Shown here one piece after another: positions 33,613-47,200 of a DNA stretch of 64,000 bases (its first letter is position 1; every line of letters starts with the position of its first letter). Source of the stretch: Xylaria sp. FL1777. Taxonomy: Eukaryota; Ascomycota; Sordariomycetes; Xylariales; Xylariaceae. The position numbers and the translations under genes are program-made. Under the pieces are notes generated by a model. That model saw only the letters and a program-made list of their open reading frames with translations. It searched no databases and was not told the DNA's origin. The stretch covers positions 1 through 64,000 of the forward strand of contig MU400596.1 of the NCBI GenBank assembly GCA_022578965.1, in the 5' to 3' direction.

Positions 33613-36300
33613 CTTTAATAGCTTTTTAATTAGTAAAACTTAGCAGCAAAAATAAATACTAGTATAAAAAGTTAAATAATAGTTAATTTATAAAATAAAC
33701 TTTTAAAAATATACTAAAAAAATATTTAAAAAACAAAAATGCTAACTAGTATTATATAAGTAAACTTTTATTTAATAATTAATAAACTAGATTTAAGTTA
33801 TATTATTAAAAACAAAAAGTTAAAAATTAAGTTTAAAAGTTTTAAAGATTTTTAAAACTAGTAATATATTAAAACAGTAAACTTTAGTACTATTATTAGC
33901 TATTTTTATTAAAAAAAAAGCAATAGCAAAAAAAAAAAATTAAGCAGTAGTAATAAAAAAAAAACATTAATACTAGCGCTATAAAGCAAACTAATTGCTT
34001 TAACTTAAAAAATAGCTAAAATATTAAATGTTATAACTTTTAAACTAGTATAAATATTAGCTATAATAATTAAAGCAGCAATAATAATTACTATTATAAT
34101 AATAAATTAAAGCTTTAAGTAAATAATTATGCTATAATTAATTTTTATATTATTATTAATAAACTTAATGCTTACTTTTATAATTATTATATATATTGTA
34201 TTACTTAGGATTAATAGCTTTAAAAAGCTATACTAAAAGCTACTTAATTTTATATGTAAGTAAAAACTGTGCTAAAGCTAAATAAAAACATTTCTGCTAA
34301 TTGCTTGCTACTATAACTTATACCCTTTTTATAGCTAACTATATAAGCGTTACTGTTTAAAAACTGCGTTGCTTGATTTTTATTTAATACTGCTGTTTTT
34401 GCTGCTTGCGTTTTTGCTTGCTGCGCAAGCGTAGCTTTTTATTATTTAAACTGCTTATTAATAGTTTTTAAACAGGTTTTCTTTAAGCTAGTTTTAAAGC
34501 TTTAATATATTAGCAATAGTTTGCAATTTTGTTTTTTGCGCAATTATTAGCGCAGTTTTTTCTAATAAGCGACCTTTTAAGCGAATAGTATTTTTGCTTG
34601 CTAAATTGTTAGCTTTTTGCTTGCGTAGCGTTTTTATAGCAGCAATAATATATAGTTAGCTTTAAGTTAGCTTTATTATAAACTATATAAAGCAGTAAAT
34701 AAAGGCGTTTTTAGTTAGCTTGCGCGCTTAAATAGCTTTTAAGCATTTTGTTACTTAAGCTAAGTAGTTACTTTAACAAAAAAAGCATATAGCTGCTTTT
34801 TTTTCGGTTTATATAAGGCATAGGTCCGCTTTATTTTTAGCGTGTTTTAAAGATTTGCATTAGCTATATTTTTGCTTGTTTTTACATATGCTAGCTTAAT
34901 AGCTTTATTTTTAGTAGTTATAGCATTAGGTTGCTACTATATCTACAAAGTAAAAAGCTACTCAAAAGTGGCAATAGTTCTAAAAAAGTCCATTAATATA
35001 TGCTATGTTTGCATTATAATTATTATACTTAAAGTAATAATTTAAAATAAAAAACTTAATTTTTTACTACTATTACTACTTTTATTATTAAGATTTTTTA
35101 TAATGTTAAAAATATTAAACATTAAAAGTTTTAAACGTATTGCTTTAAAACTTTATAATAAATTTATAAATATAAAAGCTTTTTTAATTTATATTAAACT
35201 TTATTTAAAGTAGCATTTTATTACTATTATAAAAAAAGATTAAAAAATAATAATTATTTTATAATTTTTGTTAAAAAAAATATTAAAATAGTTTTAATTT
35301 ATTTTAAAATTTTTTTAAAAAGCTAATAAATTAACTAACTTTAAGCTAAAAACCAAAAAAAATTTTAAAAATTATATTAAGTTTAAAAACTAAATAAAAA
35401 TACTATTTAAAAACATTTAAAAAACAAAATACGCTAAAAAAGCATTTTATTGCTTAAAATAAATAAAAGCAATAATAAACTATGCTATAAAGTTTAAATA
35501 ATTAATAATAATCTTAAAATTATTTAAGCTTATATTGTTTTATTTATTTTATAGTAAACTTAAAACTTAAATTTAAAATAAACTATATAAAATAAATAAA
35601 CTAGCAAAAATTAATGCTTATATTAATATAGCTATTATAATTAATTAATAATTATTTAACTAGTATTTTAAAATTAAAAAAACTAAAAGAAATAAAAAAA
35701 ATAATACTTAAAAAAGTATTAAATAAAGGTTTAAACAAATTAATAAAGTTTAAAAGTAATAACTTTAAAATATATTTAAAGTTAAATGTTATAATTATAA
35801 AAAAAAAGATATTTTTAAAAATAATGCTAATTCGAAAAAAAAAACAGAACAAAAGACTATAAAAAAGAAAAAATCTTTTAATTTAAAAAAAAAATACAAG
35901 TTATAAAAGTTCAAAACAATAAAAAACAAAAAAGCAATTTAAAAAATACTTTTTTAAAACAAAAGTATAAAGTTATAGTTTTAAGTTAAAATAAAAATAT
36001 TATATTAAATAAATTTAAATGTTTTATTTATATAAGTTAAAATAAACAAACATACAAATATTATTTAAAAGCTTTATAATTATTAAAACAAATTACAAAA
36101 AAATATATTTATTATATAAACAATTAAAGTTATTTAATATATAACTTAAAAAAATAGTTTAACTAAAAGTAATAAACAATAAAAAGTAATAAGTTAATAT
36201 AGCTAATAAACTTATAAAATTATAAAAGCTTTAAACTATTAAAGCTAAAAATATAGCTTAAAAAAAGTTTTGTTTAAAAAAATAAAACTATAATTATAAA
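33613..36300 (+). pseudogene. Gypsy-3 gag relic (interrupted by C2)
   Basis: Gag forms the capsid that houses reverse transcription. From an ATG codon at 35103 a reading runs 36 codons to the first stop with the layout of fungal gypsy capsid domains: K-S-F-x-R-x-A-L-K-L-Y-N-K-F-I at the start, then a hydrophobic helix and a mutated Trp. The reading continues past stops through a Q-I-K-x-L-F and A-x-K-F-type block to about 35650. A Lys-rich segment (35790-35900) stands where the nucleocapsid would be, but no zinc knuckle C-x-x-C is left. The part 33720-34177, before C2, reads as a Ser/Asn/Lys-rich N-terminal region. Confidence 0.68.
34192..35013 (-). mobile_element. Element C2: 5'-truncated copy, 822 bp
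   Basis: It is flanked by a 14-bp duplication, TTATAATTATTATA, at 34178-34191 and 35014-35027. It matches the 3' 820 bases of C1 (13667 to about 14483) and then stops. A truncated 5' end with an intact 3' end and a full target duplication is the signature of target-primed reverse transcription. This is the best evidence in the window that C is a retroelement and not a DNA transposon. It retains more CpG than C1 (for example CTGCGCAAGCGTAGC near 34420). Confidence 0.82.
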
Positions 36301-36964
36301 TAATATAATTACTAAACTAATTATAAACTACTAAAGCATTTAGTTAATAAATAATTATAAAAAAATAAAACTTATAAAACTTTAAAGCAAAAATAAATAA
36401 AACTAAAAGCAGTAAAAAATATTACAAAAAAGAACTAATAAAAATAAACAAAATATTTTTATAGTTTAAATTGCTTTAAATTTAATAAAATAATAAAGCA
36501 TTAATAATTAACGCAAAAACTAATATGTTTTATAAACTAAAATTAATAATATAACTAATTGCTAAAAGTTATTATTATAATAAAACTATAATAAAAAACA
36601 ATAATAATATTTTATAACTAAAAAATTTAAAATATAATAAAGTATTATAAACTTGCTATATAATATATTATTGCTATTAATATTTATTTAATAAACTAAA
36701 AAATAATTAGTTTTTTAAACAAATTGCAAAAATAAAAATAAAAAATCTTTATAAAGTAAAATAATTAGTTATAACTTTAGTTTACTATAAAAATTTATAA
36801 AGATTTATAACGTTTAAAAAAATTATAATTATATTTATAATATTGTTTTAAAAAAATGTAAAAATAACTTTTATAAATATTATTAGCTAATTAAAACATA
36901 ATTATACTAAAAAATAATTACAAAAAGCAAAAAAGTTTAAAAACTATAATTTAAAGTTAATATA

Positions 36965-37899
36965 AACTAAAAAAGGGACTTTATATTTATGGGGTTTAGC
37001 TATAATAATATCCTTATTGTAGCTATAATAGCTTAGCTAAATAACTATATAAAGTTTATGCTTAAAGCAATTATTACTATAATTGCTTATAAGGCTTTTT
37101 TTTTTTAATTTATATTACACTTTTTATGCTTAATTACTTTACTACTTATAGTAAACCTTATTAAATAGTAAAATAAGCCCTATAATTAATACTTTATACT
37201 TTAGTTTTTTTTCTTTGTTAGCAAATTATATACGCAGGATATAATATAGCTTTTTTATTTATATAGTTTACTGTTATTTTATTTAAATTAATTCTTATAA
37301 CATTTAAACTTTTTTAAAGCAAAACTATGCAATACAAATAAAGTTTAGCTTTTATATTATATAAACCTTGTTATTTATTCTTTTTAAATTAGTTCTTATA
37401 ACATTTAAAGCGCTTTTAGCATTTATTTTAACTTTTGTTAAAGTTAATTCGCTAAGATTTATGCTATTTGCAAGCGTTAATTATTAATTATTAATTACTA
37501 ATTATTGATTATTTATTTATTAGTTAAGTACTTTATATACTTTATATTTGTTAAACTTGCTAAATAGCTATATTGCTTAAATATTACTATATTTAACTTT
37601 ATGTTAACGTTTATAATTATACGACCTTTAGTTCTTAAAACATTAGTTTGTATTACACTTAGCTATTTTTTGTTTGCATTAAGTTTTTTAACATGTGTAA
37701 TACTTAACATATTTTACCTAATTTTATTATATTTGTGTTATATTTAATTGCACTTTTAATTTTAAATTTACTTGCTTTATAAAGTTATATAACAATTTAA
37801 TAAAGCAGTTAATAAGCAAGTAGTATTAACTTAATTAAATATAAACCTAGTTAAATTTAAAAATTTTTTTTAAGTTTTATAAACATGCTAGTTTATATT
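36965..37899. other. Unassigned segment with a 101-bp direct repeat
   Basis: The composition changes here: GGGACTTTATATTTATGGGG near the start, several TTGTATTACAC/GTGTAATACTT pairs, and triplets such as TGA and CGA that are absent from the old repeats. A block ending TTCTTATAACATTTAAA occurs at 37282-37308 and again at 37383-37409, 101 bases apart. A stretch of TTAATTATTAATTA lies near 37480-37525. No gene, long frame or partner in the window is visible. Confidence 0.4.
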
Positions 37900-38122
37900 T
37901 ATTTATATACTGAAATAAAGCAGTGCGATCGCGCAAAATTTACTATACTACTTTAATTATAAAGAGATAAGTTATAACTTATGCATTTAAGCAATTAAGC
38001 TATATATGCATTAAAAAATAAAACGATTAATTAAAAGGCTATCTAATAATATAAATAAAGCAACTATAGCTATTTTTTATAATGTTATGCATGTTAGTTA
38101 AATTTATACTTTAAAGTTTAGT

Positions 38123-38679
38123 TAGGGTTATTAATTAGTCCGAACTAATTAGTCCGGATTAAGTACTAATACTAAATTAGTATTTTTTTCCACGGATTAA
38201 TACTAGTTAGTCCGGACTAAATACTAACTAGTATTTTTTTTTACGGACTAATACTAAATTAGTATGTACTAAAACTAACTAGTACTTCTTAGTACTTAGT
38301 ATATACTAAGTACTAAAAGGAAAACCAATATTTAAAATTAGTTTTTTTCATTGAATATTCCATGGAAATTAATAGTTTTACCTTTGTTTTAAAGCTTGTT
38401 TTTTATTGTTTTTAATACTACTTTTAACATATTTTTTATTCCATTTTTTCTATTTTAAAAATGACGTCATTAGTACTTAGTCCGGACTAATTTAATACTA
38501 ATACTAACTAGTATTTTTTTCTTTAGACTAATACTAAATTAGTACGGACTAATACTAATTAGTCCGGACTAATTTAGTATTAATACTAATTTAGTACTTA
38601 AAAATCCGGACTAATACTAAGACTAATTTAGTTCGGACTAAATTAGTCCTTATACTAAGTACTAAAATAATAACCCTGA
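38123..38679. mobile_element. Foldback element G4, 557 bp, lightly mutated
   Basis: It begins TAGGGTTATTAATTAGTCC and ends AGTACTAAAATAATAACCCTGA-like, flanked by GTTTAGT (38116-38122) and GTTTAAT (38680-38686); copy 2 of F is uninterrupted here, which confirms the insertion. The arms contain many TTAGTCCGGACTAA palindromes. The core (about 38315-38470) is unlike the other G elements and keeps TCA, TGA, CC and CpG, including a TGACGTCA and a TTCCATGGAA palindrome. It is the least mutated G copy. Confidence 0.82.
38462..38469. promoter_or_regulatory. TGACGTCA palindrome in the core of G4
   Basis: This is an exact CRE/ATF-type bZIP binding palindrome in a core that escaped mutation. Whether a factor binds is unknown; one 8-mer can occur by chance. 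Confidence 0.35.
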
Positions 38680-38786
38680 GTTTAATACAATATTTATACT
38701 TTTATTTTTATTATATAATTTAGCTTAAACTTACTCTAGCTAGCTAGTTAGCTTATTTAACTATTTTACTTTATTTTAATTTTTTT

Positions 38787-41236
38787 TTATTAAAATATAG
38801 CTGCTTTTAGTTTATTTTAATACTTATAATTATAAAGTTCTTTATTTTTATTAGCGTTTTTTAAACAAAGTTAATATTATTTTTTTTTGCTTATTTAGTT
38901 TTATAAGTTTTTTTTTATTTTTTTTGCTACGTTTAAAAGTAGCTTAAGCTTTAGTGCTTACGAAAGCATTATAGCTTTATTAAAACTAGTTTTAGTTTTT
39001 TTACATATTTAAATATATAAGCAAAAGCTTTTAAAAATGCTTAGCGTTTTTTTTATATAAATGCTTATAAAAAGTTTGTACTTTTTTTTTTTAAACTGTT
39101 AAGCTTAGCTAAGTTTTATACTTAGTTTACTATATTTAAAAAGAAAAATATTTATAAAAGTATTTATAGCAAAATAACTTTGTACTGCTAAAACGTTTTT
39201 ATATTGCTTATAATAAAACTTCTTTAGTATAATTATTAGTTTTTTTTGCTAGAAATTCTTTTTATGCTTTAAAGTAAAAAGCACTAAAAAAACAAAATAA
39301 TTAATTTTTAGCTTTTTTTTTAGCGTTTTTTTTTTGCTTTATGTATTTTTAATGCTTAATAATAAAAAAGCTAGCTTATTAAATCTAAAAAGTGTTGCTT
39401 TTAGTGCTTATAAAAGTTTATAAAGCTTAATGCTTATTATAAACAATAAACATAAATCTTTTTATAACTTAAAGCTAAAATGCTTTTTAAAGTTTTTTTT
39501 TAAAAAGTAAATAAGCTATTTATAACTTTTTTAATTATTAACTTTTTTTTTTAAATATTAGCTTATTAAGTTGCAAAATATATAGTATAAATATAAAGCT
39601 TTAATAAACTTATATATATAATTATTATACTAGCAAAAGCAAAAAAGTATAAAATAGCTTAATATAACTTTTATATTAAAGTGCTTTATTATTTAATACT
39701 TTTGTAATTTTTAGAAAATTTATTTGTTATTTTTATTAGTAATATACTTAAAGTTTAAAATATATACTACTTTTAAAATAGTATTAATAAAAATAATAAT
39801 TTAATAATTATTTAAGCAATATTTTATTATAAAATATTTTATTTAAAAGGTTTTAGCAATTATTATAGCTTATTTTATGTTTTGCTAGTTTATAAAAATT
39901 TTTTTTATAAACTAGCTATATTTAAGTTTAATATTTATTTTTAAAGCTTTAGCTTTTTTATTTATATATAGCTAAAATAATATGTTTAGCAAAGCTTTTA
40001 TTTTATGTTTGTTTAGCTATTTTTTAATGTTTAGCTTTATAAAAATATTTATAATATAAATAGCTTTAATTTTTTATTTTGTTATGTTTACTTTATAAAA
40101 GTTTTTATAGTAGCTATAAATATTAAGCTTTTTTTAATAATTTAAATATTTTTATTTATACTAATAGGTTTTTTTAGTAGCTATTTATTATTTTAAACAA
40201 AAGGTTTTTAGCTATTACTTTTTATTATTTTTATATATTATTTTTAAAACTTTACTTAGCAAAAAACAATAAGCTAGTTTTTGTTTATTATAAAGCTTTA
40301 GCTTATTAAAATGTTTTAAGTTATTATTTTTTTAATAATTATTTAAAGCTTTTTATAATAATAATTTTTTTAAAGATTTTATAAATAATAACTGCTAAAT
40401 ATTTAGTTTTTATACTATAAGTTTTTATTTTTTATATAGTTTTAGCTTTATTGCTAAAACTATTAAAAATTTTATAAACTTAATATTAAATTTATTAAAG
40501 CCAAAGTTATTATTGTTGCAATATTTTTTAATTTTAAATAAATATTATATTAATATTATAAAACTTTTTATAGCTATAAATTTTAACATTTAGCTTATAG
40601 CTTATAAAAATGCTTTTAAATATTTGTTTTTTAGTTTAAGCATATAAAATAGCGTTTTATTTCCGTTTATTAAGCAGTTTTATGTAGTAAAATATATTAT
40701 AAAAGCTTTTCTTTAAAAATTAAGCGCTTTTTTATTAAGCAATAAGTTAAAAATATAAAAAACTTCTATTAAAATTACGTATAATATAAACTACTAATAT
40801 TTTAATGCTTTTTTATTATAATACTTTTTATGTATTAAATATATTGCTTTTTTTTATATTTGTTAAATTAAGTTTAAAAATAAGTTTTAGCAAGTTTTGC
40901 TATTTTTAAAGAATGTATAGCTAAAGTGCTTTTTTAGTACTACTTTTTTGCTTTTTTCTAAGTTTTTAAAAAATAAACTTTTTATAAAAATTACTTTTTT
41001 TTGCATAAAATAAGATTTTAAAACGGACTTTAAAAAAACATTAACTAAAAAAAGCAGTATGTTTTTTAGCTAAACATTTTTTGTATTTAATTCTTTAATT
41101 TACAAAAAAAGCTAGCAAACTAAATATTTTTTATACTTTAAACTTTTAATAATTATTAGCTTTTTTTTAAAGCTATTTTTAAAAAGCTTTTAATTTTTTA
41201 AAAAAAGCTTTTTATAATTAGCAGTTAAGTTTATAT
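38787..41236. other. Segment of F present only in copy 1
   Basis: This 2.45-kb stretch separates two blocks that are adjacent in copy 2 (junction near 55640). It has no flanking duplication that I can see and continues the same T-rich composition, so a deletion in copy 2 is more likely than an insertion in copy 1. On the minus strand a hydrophilic reading with few stops runs through about 40200-41100. Its family is unknown. Confidence 0.5.
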
Positions 41237-44200
41237 ATATATGCTTATTTTTTTTTTTTTTTGCTTTTATTTTAAAATTTGCTATTTTTTCTACTAATTA
41301 TTTATATGCTTTAATATAAAATACAAGCTTTTTAAAACTTTTAAAAAAAAATGCTTTTATTTTTAGCTAGTTTATAGTACTAATAATTTCTTTAAAAATA
41401 AAAAATATAATAATTAAAAGCATATATATATAATAAAAGCAATTTTTAATAATATTTAAGTATATATATATTTTTGCTATATTTTGCAATTAAATAAAAA
41501 GTACAAACAAATTAAAAATTCTAATATAAGTTAAAAGTACAAAAGCAAATAGTATAAAAAGTATAAAATATAAGTATTAATATTAGTATTATTTACTATA
41601 TATAGTTTAATATTTTTAATTGCTAATTTAAGTTATTATTTTTTAATAATTATAAGATTTTTTAAATATAAATACTAAAAGCATTTATGCTAAATATAAA
41701 AAGTTAAAACTTATTAAGTAAATAAAATAACAAAGTTAAATATAAATAAAAAGTTTAATAAAGCAAATATAATAAAAAAAAAGCCAGAATATATAGCTTT
41801 AAACTAGTATACTTTTTTTTTATAAACTTATTATACTATTTTTAATTTATTAATTAATTATTTTATTACTAAAATAAATTATTTTATTGCTAAAATAAAT
41901 TATTAATTGCTAAATGCTTTTATAATAATTAGTTTTTATATATTTATATTAATATTAATTAAAAAATAAGCAAATAAAATAGTTTTAATTAATTAAATAG
42001 TTACTTTTTAACTTTTTTTTAATATATTTATAATTTATTTTTTTTAAACATTTATTATAATTAATAGCAAAATAAATAACTTAAGCTTTAATAAATATAA
42101 AAAAAAAGCTTATTTTTTTTTTAATCTGTTTTTCTTTAAGTAGTTTTAAAACTTAAACCTTTTTTGCAGTTTTTTACTTTAGTACTTAAGTTTTTAAATT
42201 ATTTAATTTATGCTTTTATTATAAAAACTTTGTTTTTAAGTAGCATAATTAATGCTTGCTTAATTAAGCATTTAAAAAAAAATTCTTGCAATATTAATAA
42301 AATTCTAAACAATTAAAAAGTATTATAATAATTAATTAACATTTAAAAAATTAATATTGCTTAACTAATAAATAATTACATTTATAATATTTAAAAAGTT
42401 AAGTTTACTAATAAATAGCAAAATATATATGCTTTTTTTTTTTTTAAATTTTGTTTTTTTTATTTAGCTAACTTTTTTTCTTTTATATAACTAAGCATTA
42501 AACTATTTAAAAATTAAAATCTTTAATAATAATATTAATAATAAATATATTTAATAAAAAGTTAGTTATAATTTTTTTTATATATATTATATAAATTAAT
42601 ATATTTAAACTAGCTTTAATTAAATAAAAAAGCAGTAATATTTAAAATTTTGCTTATTATATATAAAAATAACTAAAAGCAGTTTTTAAAGCAAATATAT
42701 ATATTAAATTTTTTATAATTTTTATTAACTTATAGCTATATTTATATAGCTATTTAAAATATAAAATGCTATATTTTATAAATATTATAAACAGTTATTA
42801 ATAATAGCTAAAAGCAAAAAATATATAAAGCTTTATTTTTTTTTTTTTGCTGCACTATTTTAAAATAAAAGTTTAATATATATATTAACTGCATGTTTAT
42901 TATTTAATTATAAAACTGTTTATTTTATAAGTTTAAAAATAATATAGCTAAATATTTTAAAGCTAATATAATAACTATAGTAGTTAAAAAAGATTTTATG
43001 CTTAAAAACTTTAAAAAACAAATAGTTTTAACTAAAAATACTTTTGTTTGCTTAACTAAAAAAAAAACCAAATTAAAACGCAAATTAAAGCATTTTTTTT
43101 AAGCTAATTTTATTGCCTAGCTTATTAAATATAATATTAATAAATAATAATTTAATATTGCTTAAAAAATTAGCATAACGCTTAAATGTTTAAAAAAATA
43201 GCTAAAAAAATAAATTAAATAAGTTATATAAAATAAAATAAAAAAAAAAATTAAACGATTTGTTTATATAGCAATGTTTTTTTTAATATAATTTGCAATT
43301 ATTTTTTTTTATTATATAGCTTATAAACTTTTTTTTAAACATAATAAATAAAAAAAAAATAATTATTATATAAAAAGTTAAATTATAACATTTATAAAAG
43401 CAAATATATAAAACTTTTATAATAAAAAACTTAAAAGTATATAAAATAAAAATTATTAATATTAAATTTTTAAATTTTTTTTTGTTTTTTTTTTAGTTTT
43501 TATTTTCTTAGCTTTATATAATTAAATAATTCCGCTTAATTTTTTATAGTAAAATTTTGTTTCTATTAAGCTTACTTTAAACTTTGCTTAAATATTTATT
43601 ATTTTATTAAATATTTATTATTGCTTAATAATAGCTTAAAATTATTGCTAGTAATTTAAGCATATAAAATATAAACTAATAACTTTTTAATGTATAATAA
43701 TAATATTTTTTGCTTTTTAGCAGTTTTAAAGTTTTTATTAAATATTAAATAATTTAAACTAAAAGCAAAAAAAGCTATTTAGTTTTAAATAAAAATAATA
43801 AAGCAATTAAAAGTAAAAAAACTTATATATAAGCATTAATGCAATAAAATAAACTTAAGTAATTAAAACTAATAAGCAGTTTTTATTTTTGTTTTTTTTG
43901 TTTTTATGCATTTTTAAAAAAAAGCAATAATAATTTATATTAAAATTAAGCTATTAAACTACTTAAAAAACGTTAAAATAAAATAAAAACTTATGTTTTT
44001 AGCATAATAGTAAAAAAAGTGCTAATAAACTAGCTATTGCAAAACTAACAAATATAAAACTAATAAAAAAAAAGCTATAAAAAATATACTTAGTTTTAAG
44101 CAAAAAAAAATAGTTTTATATATTATAACTTAGTTATATAAACTTATATAATTAATAAAAATAAAAAATAAAACAATTAATAAAAAAACAAGAAATAAAA

Positions 44201-47200
44201 AAAAAAAATTTATTGTTTTAGCTTTTATTAATTATTATTTTTTAAAGCGCTTTATAATATAATAACTAAAAAAATAAAGTAAGCTATTATATTTTTTAGC
44301 ACTTAAAATATTTAAAGCGCTAAAAGTTGCACTATAGCTTTTATAAACTTAAAAAGCTTTTATAACTTGTTATATTTTTTTTATTTTTTGCAGTTTAACT
44401 ATTATAGCTTTAATTATTAAAAGTTTTATTATTTTAATTTAGTTTTTAATAAATAGCTATAGTACTAATAGTTTATATATTAAAGTTAAATTTTTTTAGC
44501 TTTTAGTATTTTTAGTTATTTTATATAAATTGCTTTAATTTTTTAGCAAAAAATAACCTTTTTAATTTTTTACTAGTTAGTTTTACTAATTAATATTATT
44601 TATAATTAATATTTTTTTTAACTTTATAAAAGCTAATTTATTTATATAATAGCTTTTTATTATTAAACTTATTTATTAAAAGCATAATATTATAAAAAAA
44701 AACAAGCAAGCTTTTTTTAAACAGTTGCTTAATTTTATACGCGTTTTTTTAAAATCTAGCTTTTGCAGCTAATTTTTTTTTTTTAGTTATAATTATTTTA
44801 ACCTTTATAACATTTTAGTTATAACGTTTTAGCTACTTAACTTTAGCGTTAATAAAATCTTTATAAAAAGCAATATTTTGCTATTTAATTATTTTTTATA
44901 TTAAGATTATATTTTTTACTAATAAAATTAGTATTTTTTTATATATTAACTTATATAAGCTATAGCTATAATAACATATAAAAGTATAATTTATTTATAT
45001 TACTAAGTTTAAATATTTTAGCTAATTTTTTTTAGTTTTATTTGTTATTTATATAAAGCTTTTTTTAATTAACTTATAGCTTTTTTTAATAAAGCTTTAA
45101 GCTTAAAAATAGTAAGCTAAACTATAGTTTATTTTATAGCTTAAAGTATTTATTACGTTTTTTATTTTTTCTTTAAATTTAAAGCTATTATTATATTTAA
45201 TTTTAATAAAAACTTTATGCTAAAATACGATTTTTTCTTTAATAAATTTAAGTATTTTTAAAAAATTTATATATTTTAAAAGTTTAGCTTTTAAATAAGT
45301 TATTATTTTACATTTTGCTTTTATAATAGCTTTAAATTTGTTGCTTAATAGTATAATTTGCATATTTATTACTTAAAAAACTAAAAAATCTAAAAAATAA
45401 TTAAAACAATATTTTTTAGTTTTTTTGCTATTAATAAATTTTTAATAATTAAAGCAACTAATAGTTATAATATAAATGTTTTAATAAAAGCTTTTTTAGT
45501 AGTATTCTTAAATTATTTGTTAAGTTATAAATATTTAGCTTTTATATATTATTTTTTTATAGTTTTTTTTAATAAAAGCTTTTTAAGTTTTTTTATTATT
45601 AATGATTTTTTTTAGCATTTTTTTAAATTTTGCTTTTTTTTAAAAAGTAAACTTATTAATAAAAAATTTAAAAGCTTTTCTTTTTAAATGTTTTTGCTTT
45701 TTTTTTGTTATAAGTTTTTTTAAAATTTGCTTAAAAATAAAATATTTAGCAATTTGCTTGCTTTTTTTGCTTTAATTTTTTTTAAGTATAATAAAAGTTT
45801 TGTTTTTTAATATATTAAGCTTTTAACTAATTAATTGCCTAATTTTTTATACGCAATAATAATAGCTATTATATATAATTAAAAATTAATAAAATTTTTT
45901 ATATTTTTTTTTAATAATTATTTAACTTATTTAATAACTTAAAAAGTTTTTTAAAAAGCTTATTAGCAATTATATGTTTTTTTTTAGCATATAATAAAAT
46001 ATAAAATTAAAAGTTTTTATATATGCTATTTATTTTGTTAATTAAGCATTTAATAATGCTAAAAACTTATTATTTAGTTAAGCTATAAAAACTTTTGCAT
46101 TAGTTTTTAAATAAAACATAATTTTATAAAAATAATTACGTAATTTTTAAAAAGTTTTAATAATAGTAAGCTTTTTTAGCTTTATAGCATTATATTTTTT
46201 TAAAGCTTTTTTATGTTTTAAACTTATATTTAGCTAGCTTAATAAATTTATTAACTTTTTAACATAAAATAGTGCTTTAACTAGTTTTAAAAGCGTTAAC
46301 TTTTAACTAAATAGGCCTTTTTATATAATTAAAAATAATAAAAATAAAAGCTATTATAATAGCTTTTTAAAGCTTTTGTATAGCTTTTTTTTGTAGTTTT
46401 TTAAAGCAAAACAGCTTATTTTTCTGTAATAAAACTGTTAATAGTTTTGCAATTATAATATACCTTTAGATTTATATTTAGTAATATACTATTATTTTAA
46501 AAAAAAACTATACTTTTATAATATTTTTGCAAGTTTTTTACTTAAAAATCTTTATTACTTTTGTTTTTATTAAGCTTTAATTATTAGTGCTATATATATA
46601 ACTAACTATTTTAGTTATTTGTTTTGTTTATTTGCTTTTAAATATACTAGTTATAATTTTAGCTAATTTAAAATTAAGTAATATAACATTAAAATTTTTA
46701 AAATGTTCTAATATAAATTGCTTAATACTTAAAGTAACTTTATAATCATTATATTTAATAATAAGTTTTTTAATTACTATATTATTAAAAAAAAGTTGTA
46801 CTTTATTAGTAATATATTATATAAAACCTTTAATAATACTTTTAAAAATTAAGCTATTAAATTTATTACTTTTTATAAAAAAATAATTATTTAAAAAAAG
46901 CTTATTAATATAAAAAAAGCAATTATTGCTTAGCTATAAATAAAAAATAGTATTTAATTATATTTTAAAAATAAATTAACTACAAAAATTACTTTATATA
47001 TTATAAACTTTTTAAAGAACTTATTATAGCTTTAAAAAAAATTAGCATTATATATAATAATTATGTTTATTTTTATAGCTAAATTAATTAATTAAACTTT
47101 TTTACTTTTTTTTTGTACTAAAAACTAAGCGTTATAATATAAACTATAAGCTTTCTTAAAAATACTATGTTTAAATTAAGTTTTTAAAACCTTTATAGTA

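Larger units (their letters stand above)
33133..36964 (+). mobile_element. Gypsy-3: 5' LTR, leader and gag, pol missing
   Basis: This is a third copy of the chromovirus family, on plus. It has the 5' LTR, a leader of several hundred bases, and a gag relic; element C2 is inserted at 34192-35013. The sequence loses recognisable gypsy content near 36964, before any RT motif. Together with the windowed Gypsy-1, which lacks its 5' end, all parts of the element are represented in the window. The right boundary is approximate, set where composition and base triplets change. Confidence 0.72.

Noticed and set aside
35652..35852. A 66-codon minus-strand frame, Phe/Ile-rich
   Set aside because: It is antisense to the gag/nucleocapsid part of Gypsy-3.
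38121..38135. TTAGGG as telomeric repeat
   Set aside because: It is a single copy that forms the inverted-repeat end of foldback element G4; no array.
41800..41990. TTAATTAATTATTTTATTGCTAAAATAAATTATT arrays as a CRISPR-like array or centromere satellite
   Set aside because: Only two or three imperfect units, no spacers, and the same stretch is simply part of repeat F in both copies.
45840..47000. A copia-like RT/RNase H on the minus strand of F
   Set aside because: A few segments resemble copia spacing (K-V-T-L-S-x-K-Q-F-I near 46720), but no Y-V-D-D box or T-R-P-D block could be placed, and the size of F does not fit a copia element.
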